DNA of 46,120 nucleotides from Acidimicrobiia bacterium (GTDB lineage: Bacteria; Actinomycetota; Acidimicrobiia; Acidimicrobiales; SKKL01), in assembly GCA_016649895.1 (NCBI GenBank), contig JAENWR010000016.1, positions 1 through 46,120 of the forward strand, given 5' to 3'. Position 1 is the stretch's first letter, and every line of letters starts with the position of its first letter. The notes below the pieces were generated by a model. It worked only from the letters and a program-made list of their open reading frames with translations, was not told the DNA's origin and made no database searches. The position numbers and the translations under genes were made by a program. Of this stretch, positions 23,235 to 30,585 are shown piece by piece.

Positions 23235-23693
23235 TCAGCGGTGGTCGAGGTCGCGACCCTTGTTGCTCAGCGCAGCACCGAGGCCGACCATGCCAACACC
23301 CAGCCCGAGGTGCAGCCAGTTGTCGGCGTCGTTGAGCGGCACGAAGTTGGCGTCGCTCGTCTGATCGATGACGAGGCCGTAGACCCAGAGGGCCAGGTAG
23401 ACGACGCCACCGCCGATCAGGAAGGCGCGAGCGCCAGCCATCGAGCGGGACAGAGCGAGCCCGGCCACCCCGAAGGCGAGGTGGACGATGTTGTGCAGGA
23501 TGCTCACCTGGAAGACCCCGAGGAGCATGGCCTCGGACTCGTGCCCGGCGAACTCCATGGTGTCGTAGTCGCTCGTGATCCCGGGGATGAACCCCAGGAC
23601 GCCGATGGCCAGGAACACCACTCCGACCACGGCAGCAGCCATCTGGACGACGGTCATGTCGCGCGTTGACGTCGCGTGCGTTGTACGTGCCAC
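23235..23693 (-). CDS. DUF4383 membrane protein
   Basis: A 152-aa protein with four predicted membrane helices: MAAAVVGVVFLAIGVLGFIP, SILHNIVHLAFGVAGLAL, AFLIGGGVVYLALWVYGLVI and WLHLGLGVGMVGLGAAL. The NIVHLAFG and NWLHLGLG motifs with conserved His are the DUF4383 signature. The GTG start at 23693 follows GAGGAGG. The function of the family is unknown; it is common in actinobacteria and cyanobacteria, often near stress genes. A terminator follows it. Confidence 0.88.
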   Translation of the reverse strand: MARTTHATSTRDMTVVQMAAAVVGVVFLAIGVLGFIPGITSDYDTMEFAGHESEAMLLGVFQVSILHNIVHLAFGVAGLALSRSMAGARAFLIGGGVVYLALWVYGLVIDQTSDANFVPLNDADNWLHLGLGVGMVGLGAALSNKGRDLDHR

Positions 23694-23770
23694 AGGGCAC
23701 CTCCTCGTAGGTTGTGCGAGAACTTGTTCCCGCTTCGTCGCGGGGCCATGCCGACAGGTCAGGGGGACCG

Positions 23771-23992
23771 ATGGGTGACGTCGCTGCAACCGCCCGTTTG
23801 TGGGTGCTCGTCGAGCACCTCCACGCCGTCGTCTACTTCGCGCCGCAGGCGCGGGCGGCCTACGAGCCGCTCGGCCTTCGTGGCTTCTGGCGCGGCTACT
23901 TCGCCGGACGCGCCGCGCCGATGGGTGCGGTGGGGCGTGGGCGAGCTTCCGCCCGAGTAGGGGCGCCTCACACCGTTGCCGCGCGGATGTGA
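23771..23992 (+). pseudogene. Truncated SCO6745-family gene (N-terminal fragment)
   Basis: ATG at 23771 after AGGGGG. The first about 55 residues (MGDVAATARLWVLVEHLHAV, then VYFAPQARAAYEPLGLRGFW and RGYFAGRAAPMGAVG) match the start of SCO6745-family proteins, which are normally about 270-290 aa. After GAVG the reading becomes low-quality (RGRASARVGAPHTVAARM) and stops, and no later part of the family is found in any frame before nirB. This is a 3' truncation by deletion, leaving a non-functional fragment. Confidence 0.65.
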
Positions 23993-24089
23993 GCGTGCTC
24001 ACCCGCACGGTGCGCGGCCTGCACCAGACGACGCACGCTCGTCACCCACCCGTGACCGCGCGGCAACCCCCGTCGGGTCCACTCGACCC

Positions 24090-26627
24090 ATGGCACCTCG
24101 CTCGCTCCTCGTCGTCGGCAACGGCATGGTCGGCCAGAAACTGGTCGACCTCGTGGTGGGCGAGGATCGCACCGAGGCTTGGCATGTCGTCGTGGTCGGC
24201 GAGGAGTCGCGCCCCGCCTACGACCGCGTCGCCCTCTCGAGCTGGTTCGAGGGACGCACCGAGGCCGACCTCTCGCTCGTCGCCCCCGAGCTCCTCCATC
24301 ACCCCGCGGTCGACTATCGCTTCGGCCGGGTCGTCACCGACCTCGACACCGACGCCAGGGTTGCCGCGCTCGACGACGGCACGTCGGTCGCCTACGACGA
24401 GTTGGTCATCGCCACCGGGTCGACGCCGTTCGTGCCGCCCATCGAGGGACGCGACCTGGCCGGCTGCTTCGTCTACCGCACCCTCGACGACCTCGCCGCC
24501 ATGCGCGAGTGGGCGGCGGTCGAGGGGCGCTCGGTCGGTGCGGTCATCGGCGGCGGGCTCCTCGGCCTCGAAGCGGCCAACGCGTTGCGAGCCCTCGGCC
24601 TCGTCACCCACGTGATCGAGATGGCGCCGCACCTCATGCCCCAGCAGCTCGACCGGCCCGCCGCCCGCATGCTCGAGCGAAGGATCACCGAGATGGGCGT
24701 TCACATCCACTGCGGCATGTCGACCTCGGCCATCGAGGGTGACGACGCCGGCGTCCGCTCGATCCGCTTCGCCGACGCCGACGCCGACGCCGACCCGCTC
24801 GTGGTCGACCTCGTCGTGTTCTCGGCCGGCATCCGGCCTCGCGACGATCTCGCTCGCCGATCGGGCATCGAGGTGGGAGAGCGCGGCGGCATCGTCATCG
24901 ACGACAGCTGCCGCTCGTCGGTGGCCGGCATCTCTGCCATCGGCGAGGTGGCCTGCCACGCAGGACGCGTGCACGGGCTCGTGGCCCCTGGCTACGAGAT
25001 GGCCCGTGTCGTCGCGGATCGCCTGGTGGGCGAGGGCGCCGATGGCAGAGATCCCGGCGCCCCCTCCACCAAGCTGAAGCTGATGGGTGTCGCCCTGGCG
25101 TCGTTCGGCCAGACCGTGGCCGACGACGGGTGCGACGAGCTGGTGTTCTCCGACCCCATCGCCAAGGTGCACCGCAAGCTGGTGGTCGACGCCACCACCG
25201 GGGCGTTGCGCGGAGGGATCCTCGTCGGCGATGCCGAGGGCTTCGACCTGTTGGCCCTGATGGCCAGCGGTGATGTGTCGACCCCCAGCGACATCGGCTC
25301 GTTCCTGTCCCCCGTGTCGACCTCGTCGATCGCCACCGTCGGCCCCGACGCCCTCCCCGACTCGGCGCCGATCTGTAGCTGCAACGCGGTGACCAAGGGC
25401 TCGATCTGCGGTGCGATCGCCGACGGCGCCCACACGGTGAAGGCCATCGGCGCCTGCACCTCGGCGGGCACCGGCTGCGGCGGATGCGTGCCCACCGTCA
25501 ACCGCCTCCTCCGCTCCGAGCTCGATCGCATGGGGGTCACCGTCGACCAGCGGATCTGCGAGCACTTCGCCTACGACCGCCAGCAGCTCTTCGACCTCAT
25601 CCGCTTCCACCGGCACCGCAGCTGGAGCGAGGTGCGGTCGGCCCACGGCACCGGCCGGGGGTGTGAGATTTGCCGGCCGGTGGTGGCATCGATCCTCGCG
25701 TCGCTCGCCAACGGCTACGTCCTCGACGGCGACCAGGCGGCGCTGCAGGACACCAACGACCACGCGCTCGCCAACCTCCAGCGCAACGGTACCTACTCGA
25801 TCGTGCCCCGCATCCCCGGCGGCGAGGTGACCCCTGCCCAGCTCATCGCGCTGGGCAGGATCGCCGACGAGTTCGGGCTCTACACGAAGATCACCGGCGG
25901 CCAGCGCATCGACCTGTTCGGCGCTCGACTCGACCAGTTGCCCGCGATCTGGGAGCGGGTGCTGGCGGCCGGCATGGAGTCGGGGCACGCCTACGGGAAG
26001 GCGCTGCGCACCGTGAAGTCGTGCGTGGGCGACACCTGGTGCCGCTACGGGGTGCAGGACTCGGTGAGCATGGCGATCCAGATCGAGCTGCGCTATCGAG
26101 GGCTGAGGGCGCCGCACAAGATCAAGGCTGCCGTCTCCGGTTGCGCCCGCGAGTGCGCGGAAGCGCAGTCGAAGGACGTGGGGGTCATCGCCACCGAGAG
26201 GGGCTGGAACCTCTACGTGGGCGGCAACGGTGGTACCTCGCCGCGCCACGCCGACCTCTTCGCCACCGATGTCGACGACGACACGCTCGTCCGCTACATC
26301 GACCGGTTCCTGATGTTCTACATCCGCACCGCCGACCGCCTGCAGCGCACCGCTGCCTGGCTCGACGAGCTCGAGGGCGGGCTCGACCACCTCCGGTCGG
26401 TCGTCATCGACGACTCGCTCGGCATCTGCGACGAGCTCGAAGCCGACATGGCCCGCCACGTCGAGAGCTACGAGTGCGAGTGGGCGGCGACCCTGCGCGA
26501 CCCCGAGCGGCGAGCCCGGTTCGTCGAGTTCGTCAACGCCCCCGAGGCCGCGGCCGAGCCGGGTTGGAGCCGCACGCGCGGCCAGCGAGTGCCCCTGCCC
26601 ACCACCCGACGAGAGGCCCGAGTGTGA
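24090..26627 (+). CDS. nirB: Assimilatory nitrite reductase (NADH-dependent) large subunit
   Basis: An 845-aa protein that reduces nitrite to ammonium with NAD(P)H in the cytosol. Order of domains: FAD and NAD binding (LLVVGNGMVGQKLVDLVV; VIGGGLLGLEAANALRALGL), a BFD-type [2Fe-2S] domain near residues 428-465 (ICSCNAVTKGSICG, CGGC), then the sulfite/nitrite reductase ferredoxin-like half and the siroheme/[4Fe-4S] domain. The cluster ligands are CVGDTWC (about 645-651) and CAREC (about 685-689). The start is ATG 24090 (MAPRSLLVVGNGM); the upstream in-frame extension is Arg/Pro-rich. Its stop overlaps nirD by 4 nt. Confidence 0.95.
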   Translation: MAPRSLLVVGNGMVGQKLVDLVVGEDRTEAWHVVVVGEESRPAYDRVALSSWFEGRTEADLSLVAPELLHHPAVDYRFGRVVTDLDTDARVAALDDGTSVAYDELVIATGSTPFVPPIEGRDLAGCFVYRTLDDLAAMREWAAVEGRSVGAVIGGGLLGLEAANALRALGLVTHVIEMAPHLMPQQLDRPAARMLERRITEMGVHIHCGMSTSAIEGDDAGVRSIRFADADADADPLVVDLVVFSAGIRPRDDLARRSGIEVGERGGIVIDDSCRSSVAGISAIGEVACHAGRVHGLVAPGYEMARVVADRLVGEGADGRDPGAPSTKLKLMGVALASFGQTVADDGCDELVFSDPIAKVHRKLVVDATTGALRGGILVGDAEGFDLLALMASGDVSTPSDIGSFLSPVSTSSIATVGPDALPDSAPICSCNAVTKGSICGAIADGAHTVKAIGACTSAGTGCGGCVPTVNRLLRSELDRMGVTVDQRICEHFAYDRQQLFDLIRFHRHRSWSEVRSAHGTGRGCEICRPVVASILASLANGYVLDGDQAALQDTNDHALANLQRNGTYSIVPRIPGGEVTPAQLIALGRIADEFGLYTKITGGQRIDLFGARLDQLPAIWERVLAAGMESGHAYGKALRTVKSCVGDTWCRYGVQDSVSMAIQIELRYRGLRAPHKIKAAVSGCARECAEAQSKDVGVIATERGWNLYVGGNGGTSPRHADLFATDVDDDTLVRYIDRFLMFYIRTADRLQRTAAWLDELEGGLDHLRSVVIDDSLGICDELEADMARHVESYECEWAATLRDPERRARFVEFVNAPEAAAEPGWSRTRGQRVPLPTTRREARV

Positions 26628-27001
26628 CTGCCATCGACACCACCACCGAGATGTGGACCGAGGTCTGCGACCTCGACACCTTGACCCCCGATCGCGGCGT
26701 CGCCGCCCTCCTCGACGGTGTGCCCGTCGCTGTCTTCCGGCTGAGCGCCGACGTCGACAGCTCGCACGTGGTCGCCGTCGACCACGTCGACCCGGTCAGC
26801 GGGGTGGGTGTCATGGCGCGGGGCCTCGTGGGGTCGGTGGGCGTGCGCGATGTCGTCGTCTCGCCCCTGCTGAAGCAGCGCTTCGATCTGCACACCGGCG
26901 AGTGCCTCGACGATCCAGGCGTGTGGTTGCGCACCTGGCCGGTTCGGGTGGCCGACGGCCGCGTCCTGGTGGGAGGCGTCGCCCCGCCGGCAGGTGGCTG
27001 A
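26624..27001 (+). CDS. nirD: Nitrite reductase small subunit NirD
   Basis: A 125-aa Rieske-fold protein that pairs with NirB. It starts GTG (VTAIDTTTEMWTEVCDLDTL) within GTGTGA, overlapping the nirB stop by 4 nt. As expected for NirD, the Cys/His cluster ligands of true Rieske proteins are absent. The conserved SPLLKQRFDLHTGECLDDPG region and the terminal TWPVRVADGRVLVG are present. It is translationally coupled to nirB. Confidence 0.92.
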   Translation: MTAIDTTTEMWTEVCDLDTLTPDRGVAALLDGVPVAVFRLSADVDSSHVVAVDHVDPVSGVGVMARGLVGSVGVRDVVVSPLLKQRFDLHTGECLDDPGVWLRTWPVRVADGRVLVGGVAPPAGG

Positions 27002-27110
27002 GACCACACGACGCCGACGGTCGAGGGTCGGCGCTAGCTGCCGCGGCAGAGTCATCGTCACGTCGACACCGCGAAACGTGCCGGAAACGCCGACCATCGA
27101 GGATGCGCCC

Positions 27111-28226
27111 ATGCAGGTGAGTGGACCCTTGTCGGGCTACGTGATCGGGGTGACCGCCGATCGTCGCGCTGACGAGCAGGTGCAGTTGCTCACGCAGCGC
27201 GGTGCCGAGTGCCTGTCCGGGGCCGTGATCCGCACCCATCCGCTCGGGCCCGAAGAGGACCTGCGGCGTGCCACGGCCGAGGTGATGCGCCAACCACCGG
27301 AGTACGTGCTGCTCACCACCGGCATTGGGGTGCGCGGGTGGCTGGAGGCGGCCGAGGCCATGCATGTGGCCGACGGCCTGCTCGCTGTGCTCAACGGTGC
27401 CCGGGTGTTCGCCCGCGGGCCCAAGGCGGCCGGCGCCGCGCTCACCGGTGGGGTCGAGGTGACGTGGAGCTCGCCCGATGCCACCTCGGCCGCACTTGTC
27501 GATCGGCTCGCCGAGGAGGGGATCGTGGGCAAGCGGGTGGCCGTGCAGCTCGACGGCGCCCTCGGGGCGGAGCTCAGCCGGGCGATCACGCAGCTGGGCG
27601 GTGTGCCAGTGACGGTACCGGTCTACCGATGGTCGCTGCCCGACGACGTGGGACCGGCGGCGCGCCTCGTGCGGGCGGTCGCCGAGGGTCGGGTCGACGC
27701 CATCACGTTCACGGCCCGACCGGCCGTCGACAACTTCTTCGAGATCGCGGCCGAGATCGACCTCGCCGACCGGGCGATGGCGGCGCTCGGCACCGAGGTG
27801 GCGGTCTTCTGCGTCGGGCCGGTGTGCGGTGGCCATGCCCGCTCTCTCGGGATCTCGCCGGTCCACGAGCCGTACCGACACCGGTTGGGTTCGATGGTCC
27901 AGAACCTCACCTCGTGGTTCTCGGGCCGTGAGCAGATGCTCGAGATGGCTGGTCACTCGGTTCGCCTCCAGGGGCGGATCGTCTCGGTCGACGGGTGCGA
28001 ACCGGTCAGGCTCACCGAGCGCGAGCGCGGGGTCCTCGCAGCGCTCGCCACCAATCCGGGAGCCGTCCTCTCCAAACGCGCGCTGCTGCGTGCTGTGTGG
28101 GGTGGCATCGAGGGCGACGAGCACGTGGTCGAGGTGACCGTCGGCCGGTTGCGCCAGCGCCTGGGCCCGGCGGCGGTGGGCATCGAGACGGTCGTGCGCC
28201 GGGGCTACCGCCTCAGTCCGCTCTGA
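27111..28226 (+). CDS. Uroporphyrinogen-III synthase-like protein with C-terminal winged-helix regulatory domain
   Basis: A 371-aa two-domain protein. Residues 1-260 are a HemD-like fold (GYVIGVTADRRADEQVQLLT, VLLTTGIGVRGWLEAAE, ITFTARPAVDNFFEIA). Residues about 290-371 are an OmpR/PhoB-type winged helix (LTERERGVLAALATNPGAVL, then SKRALLRAVWG, EVTVGRLRQRLG and VVRRGYRLSPL). The same architecture occurs in mycobacterial Rv0260c. It lies 109 nt after nirD on the same strand. It could supply siroheme precursor, act as a nitrite/nitrate-assimilation regulator, or both. Start ATG 27111 after GAGGATG. Its end abuts the IS30 region. Confidence 0.88.
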   Translation: MQVSGPLSGYVIGVTADRRADEQVQLLTQRGAECLSGAVIRTHPLGPEEDLRRATAEVMRQPPEYVLLTTGIGVRGWLEAAEAMHVADGLLAVLNGARVFARGPKAAGAALTGGVEVTWSSPDATSAALVDRLAEEGIVGKRVAVQLDGALGAELSRAITQLGGVPVTVPVYRWSLPDDVGPAARLVRAVAEGRVDAITFTARPAVDNFFEIAAEIDLADRAMAALGTEVAVFCVGPVCGGHARSLGISPVHEPYRHRLGSMVQNLTSWFSGREQMLEMAGHSVRLQGRIVSVDGCEPVRLTERERGVLAALATNPGAVLSKRALLRAVWGGIEGDEHVVEVTVGRLRQRLGPAAVGIETVVRRGYRLSPL

Positions 28227-28292
28227 CGGAGCCACCCCGACGAACCGTGGTGGGCGAGTTCAAGTGGTGACGGCCTCAGGTAGAGGTTGAGT

Positions 28293-28359
28293 CTCCACCG
28301 GTCAGAGCGTGATGGCGGGCATGATGCCCGCTGTCTACACAGCACCCTGACCAGTGGAG
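28293..28359. repeat. Nested inverted repeats in the IS30 leader
   Basis: CTCCACCGGTCAG (28293-28305) pairs with CTGACCAGTGGAG (28347-28359), 12 of 13 positions. The loop contains a second near-palindrome, GCGGGCATGATGCCCGC. The structure covers the region just before the transposase ATG and could mask its start or form part of the element's end. Confidence 0.6.
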
Positions 28360-28368
28360 ATCGCCAGC

Positions 28369-29356
28369 ATGCCAGCCGAACCGTTGACCGAGCACGACCG
28401 CGAGGAGATCCGCGCCGGGATCGAGCGTCAGGAGACCCTGACAGCGATCGCTGGGCGCCTGGGTCGGGACCGCACGACGGTCAGCCGTGAGGTGAACCGC
28501 AACGGTGGCCGCGACCGCTATCAGGCGTGTGAGGCGGGCCGCCGGGCCGAGCAGCAGCGGGCCCGCCCGAGGGTGTCGGTGCTGGGGGCTGACCCTGTAC
28601 TGGCCGCGCATGTTGAGGACCGCCTGCGGGCGAAGGACTCGCCGATGACGATCTCGGTCGAGCTCGACCGTGGCGTGTACCCCGACGTCGTGGGGCGGGT
28701 GTCGCACGAGACCCTCTACCGGGAGGTCCACGCGCAGGGCCGTCGCACGCTGCCCAAGGGTCTCCATGTCAACCTTCACCGGGGTCGGCGCTGCCGCAAG
28801 CACCGCCGCCGACCGGGTGAGGAACGGGCCGACCAAGGTTGGCCCGTTGGGTGCGTTCAACCTGATCGGGCTGCGCCCGACGGTCGCGGACGGCCGCAGC
28901 GAGGTCGGTCACTTCGAGGGCGACCTGATCGTGGGGTCGTTCAACCGGTCCGCGATCGTGACGGTGTTCGATCGGGCCAGCCGCAAGCTCTGGTTGGCGG
29001 ACTTCGCCGAGGACCACGGCGCGGACGCGACCCTCGCCGCGCTGGCCGAGATCTTGGAGCGGATCCCCCCGGAGCTGCGCCGCACCCTGGCGTGGGACCA
29101 GGGCCGCGAGATGGCCCGCCACCACGACCTCGCCGAGCTGTGCGGCATCGACATCTACCTCGCGGAGCCCCACAGCCCGTGGCAGCGCCCGACCAACGAG
29201 AACGGCAACGGTCTGATCCGCCGCTACGTCGGCAAGGGCACCGACCTGGGCCGCTTCAGCCCCGAAGATCTGCGCGTCATCGAGACGCGCATCAACACCA
29301 TGCCCCGCCGGGTGCTCGGCTGGGCCAACGCGGCCGAGGTGTTCGCCGCCGGCTGA
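28369..29356 (+). pseudogene. IS30-family transposase, frameshifted
   Basis: The N-terminal part (MPAEPLTEHDREEIRAGIER, then an HTH with AIAGRLGRDRTTVSREVNRN) is in one frame to about 28840. The catalytic part continues in the +1 frame from about 28850 (VGPLGAFNLIGLRP). The DDE triad is intact: Asp in GHFEGDLIVG (28922), Asp in LAWDQGREMA (29096) and Glu in PTNENGNGLIRRY (29198), with 33 residues between the last two, as in IS30. One extra base near 28810-28850 splits the gene. Terminal inverted repeats could not be defined, so the element's borders are unknown. Total coding length otherwise matches the family (about 330 aa). Confidence 0.85.
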
Positions 29357-29390
29357 CCACAGCCACCTGGCAGCATGTGCTGACGCGCCC

Positions 29391-29424
29391 GCCCCCCGGA
29401 GCGGTCACGCCCGGGCCGGGGGGC
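29391..29424 (+). terminator. GC-rich hairpin after the transposase
   Basis: GCCCCCCGG (29391-29399) pairs perfectly with CCGGGGGGC (29416-29424), 35 nt past the transposase stop. It is a likely terminator, or part of the element's right end. Confidence 0.6.
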
Positions 29425-29436
29425 TACCTTCGGTCC

Positions 29437-29742
29437 ATGACCGACCACGGCTGGGTCACCGTCCGCGTGTAACTGGTCAGCGGCCCGACCGAGATGGAAC
29501 ACCCGCCCGGGCGGATCATGCTCGTCGGCCCCGGCCACACCTTCGCCGACCTCGCCGCCGCGATCGACACCGCGTTCGCCCGCTGGGACCTCGCCCACTC
29601 CCACGAGTTCCAACTCCCCGACGGGCGCCTCGTCGGCGCCCCCGATGACGACCTCGAAGACTTCGGGCTCGACCCAGTCCTCGACGACACCACCCTGGCC
29701 GTCACCAGCCACGTCCACGCCGGCGACACCTTCGCCTACACC
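29437..29742 (+). pseudogene. pRiA4b ORF-3-like gene, interrupted by a stop and 3'-truncated
   Basis: From ATG 29437 the frame reads MTDHGWVTVRV, then TAA (29470-29472), then in the same frame LVSGPTEMEHPPGRIMLVGP, HTFADLAAAIDTAFARWDLA and HSHEFQLPDGR. This is the N-terminal half of the plasmid pRiA4b ORF-3-like family (IS-passenger-like protein). The stop replaces what should be one sense codon. An ATG at 29494 could restart translation. At about 29742 family similarity ends and the same frame runs on to 29814 as the antisense of the hsdR fragment. The gene is both nonsense-mutated and cut. Confidence 0.7.
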
Positions 29743-29886
29743 GCCGATGAACGCGAGCAGCTCGGCGGTGTCGAGCCCCTGGGCAACGTCGTAGTGCTGG
29801 TTGACGCCCGCTGAGTAGCCGCCGCCCGTGGTGAGGGCTTCGACCACGTCGGTCTCGAACTGCCGTTCCGACACGTGTCCCGCCAT
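29740..29886 (-). pseudogene. hsdR: hsdR remnant: first about 49 codons of a type I restriction subunit
   Basis: ATG 29886 overlaps the hepT stop by one base (TGATG). The sequence MAGHVSERQFETDVVEALTT, then GGGYSAGVNQHYDVAQGLDT and AELLAFIGG, matches the N terminus of HsdR (SERxFE...GGY...LDTAELFAFI). At about 29740 it stops matching and reads into the antisense of the pRiA4b-like gene. The whole nuclease and DEAD translocase part (roughly 900 residues) is missing. Restriction by this system is therefore lost at this locus unless a second hsdR exists elsewhere. Confidence 0.75.
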
Positions 29887-30221
29887 CAGATCTCCCCCTC
29901 GATCACCCTGAGTTCGGCTACCAGCCGCGGCACATCGTCGCGGGCGGTCGACACCAGCACGTCGAGGTCGACCGACCAGTAGCCGTGCACGATCCGGTTC
30001 CGCAGCCGCACCGGGTCCGCCCATGCCACCTCTGGATGGTCGGCCTTCAGCTCGGCCGACACCTGCCCGGATCCCTCTCCGAGAACCGTGAAGTTCCACA
30101 GCAGCGCGTCGAGCAGGTCCCGGTCGGCAGCGGGACGTTCGGGGTCGAGACGGCCGACGAGGGCGACGATGCGCCCGGCCGCTTCGATCATCTCCCCCAG
30201 GAGGAGCCGGTCACGCGGCAT
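29886..30221 (-). CDS. hepT: HepT-like HEPN ribonuclease toxin
   Basis: A 111-aa all-helical protein (MPRDRLLLGEMIEAAGRIVA, LLDALLWNFTVLGEG). It has the HEPN RNase motif RX4HXY as R74-NRIV-H79-G-Y81 (LRNRIVHGYWSVD). In characterised MntA-HepT pairs, MntA adds AMP to the tyrosine of this motif and silences the RNase; Y81 is present here. The ATG at 30221 overlaps the mntA end by 11 nt and the stop overlaps the hsdR ATG by one base, so all are on one transcript. Confidence 0.88.
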   Translation of the reverse strand: MPRDRLLLGEMIEAAGRIVALVGRLDPERPAADRDLLDALLWNFTVLGEGSGQVSAELKADHPEVAWADPVRLRNRIVHGYWSVDLDVLVSTARDDVPRLVAELRVIEGEI

Positions 30222-30585
30222 ACAGCTCCCGGGCTTCGGCCAACACGTCGTCGCGCATCGCCCGGTGGAGCCCGGTCTTCGAGACGAGATCGACCTTCCG
30301 GCCGAACAGTTCCGACAGCTCATCCTCCAAGCGGTTGATCGAGAACCCCAGGTGCCGCCCTGGCGCCAGCGCGTACAGCAGGTCGATGTCGCTGGCGGCC
30401 CGGGCTTCACCACGAGCGACGGACCCGAAGACGGAGAGCTCCGCCACTCCGTACCGCTCGCACACGTCGGCCAGGCGTGCGCGGTATACCACCGTGCCGG
30501 CGATGACGACAGTCGAGGTGCCAGCGTCCATGGGCCCCATGGTCCCATCGCCGCCTTGCGGGTGCACGGATTCGTCCTCCCTCAT
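30211..30585 (-). CDS. mntA: MntA-like minimal nucleotidyltransferase antitoxin
   Basis: A 124-aa protein with the polymerase-beta motif GSVARGEARAASDID (G54, S55, D66, D68) and a third acidic residue in KVDLVS (D99). This is the AMP-transferring partner of HepT. The ATG at 30585 overlaps the hsdS stop (TGATG). The first about 20-30 residues (MREDESVHPQGGDGT) are not family-like, so an internal ATG at 30540 or 30531 is possible. It lies between hsdS and hsdR, embedding a toxin-antitoxin module within the R-M operon. Confidence 0.87.
   Translation of the reverse strand: MREDESVHPQGGDGTMGPMDAGTSTVVIAGTVVYRARLADVCERYGVAELSVFGSVARGEARAASDIDLLYALAPGRHLGFSINRLEDELSELFGRKVDLVSKTGLHRAMRDDVLAEARELYAA

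Noticed and set aside
24770-24795. Short GCCGAC repeat run within nirB
   Set aside because: It encodes an Asp-Ala run (ADADADAD) inside a complete, in-frame nirB and needs no separate explanation.
24042-26459. 805-codon minus-strand frame opposite nirB
   Set aside because: It mirrors nirB codon structure and contains no domain. It is a GC-bias artefact.
28660-28860. Programmed frameshifting in the IS30 transposase
   Set aside because: No slippery heptamer or downstream structure seen, and IS30 transposases are normally made from a single frame. A mutation is simpler.
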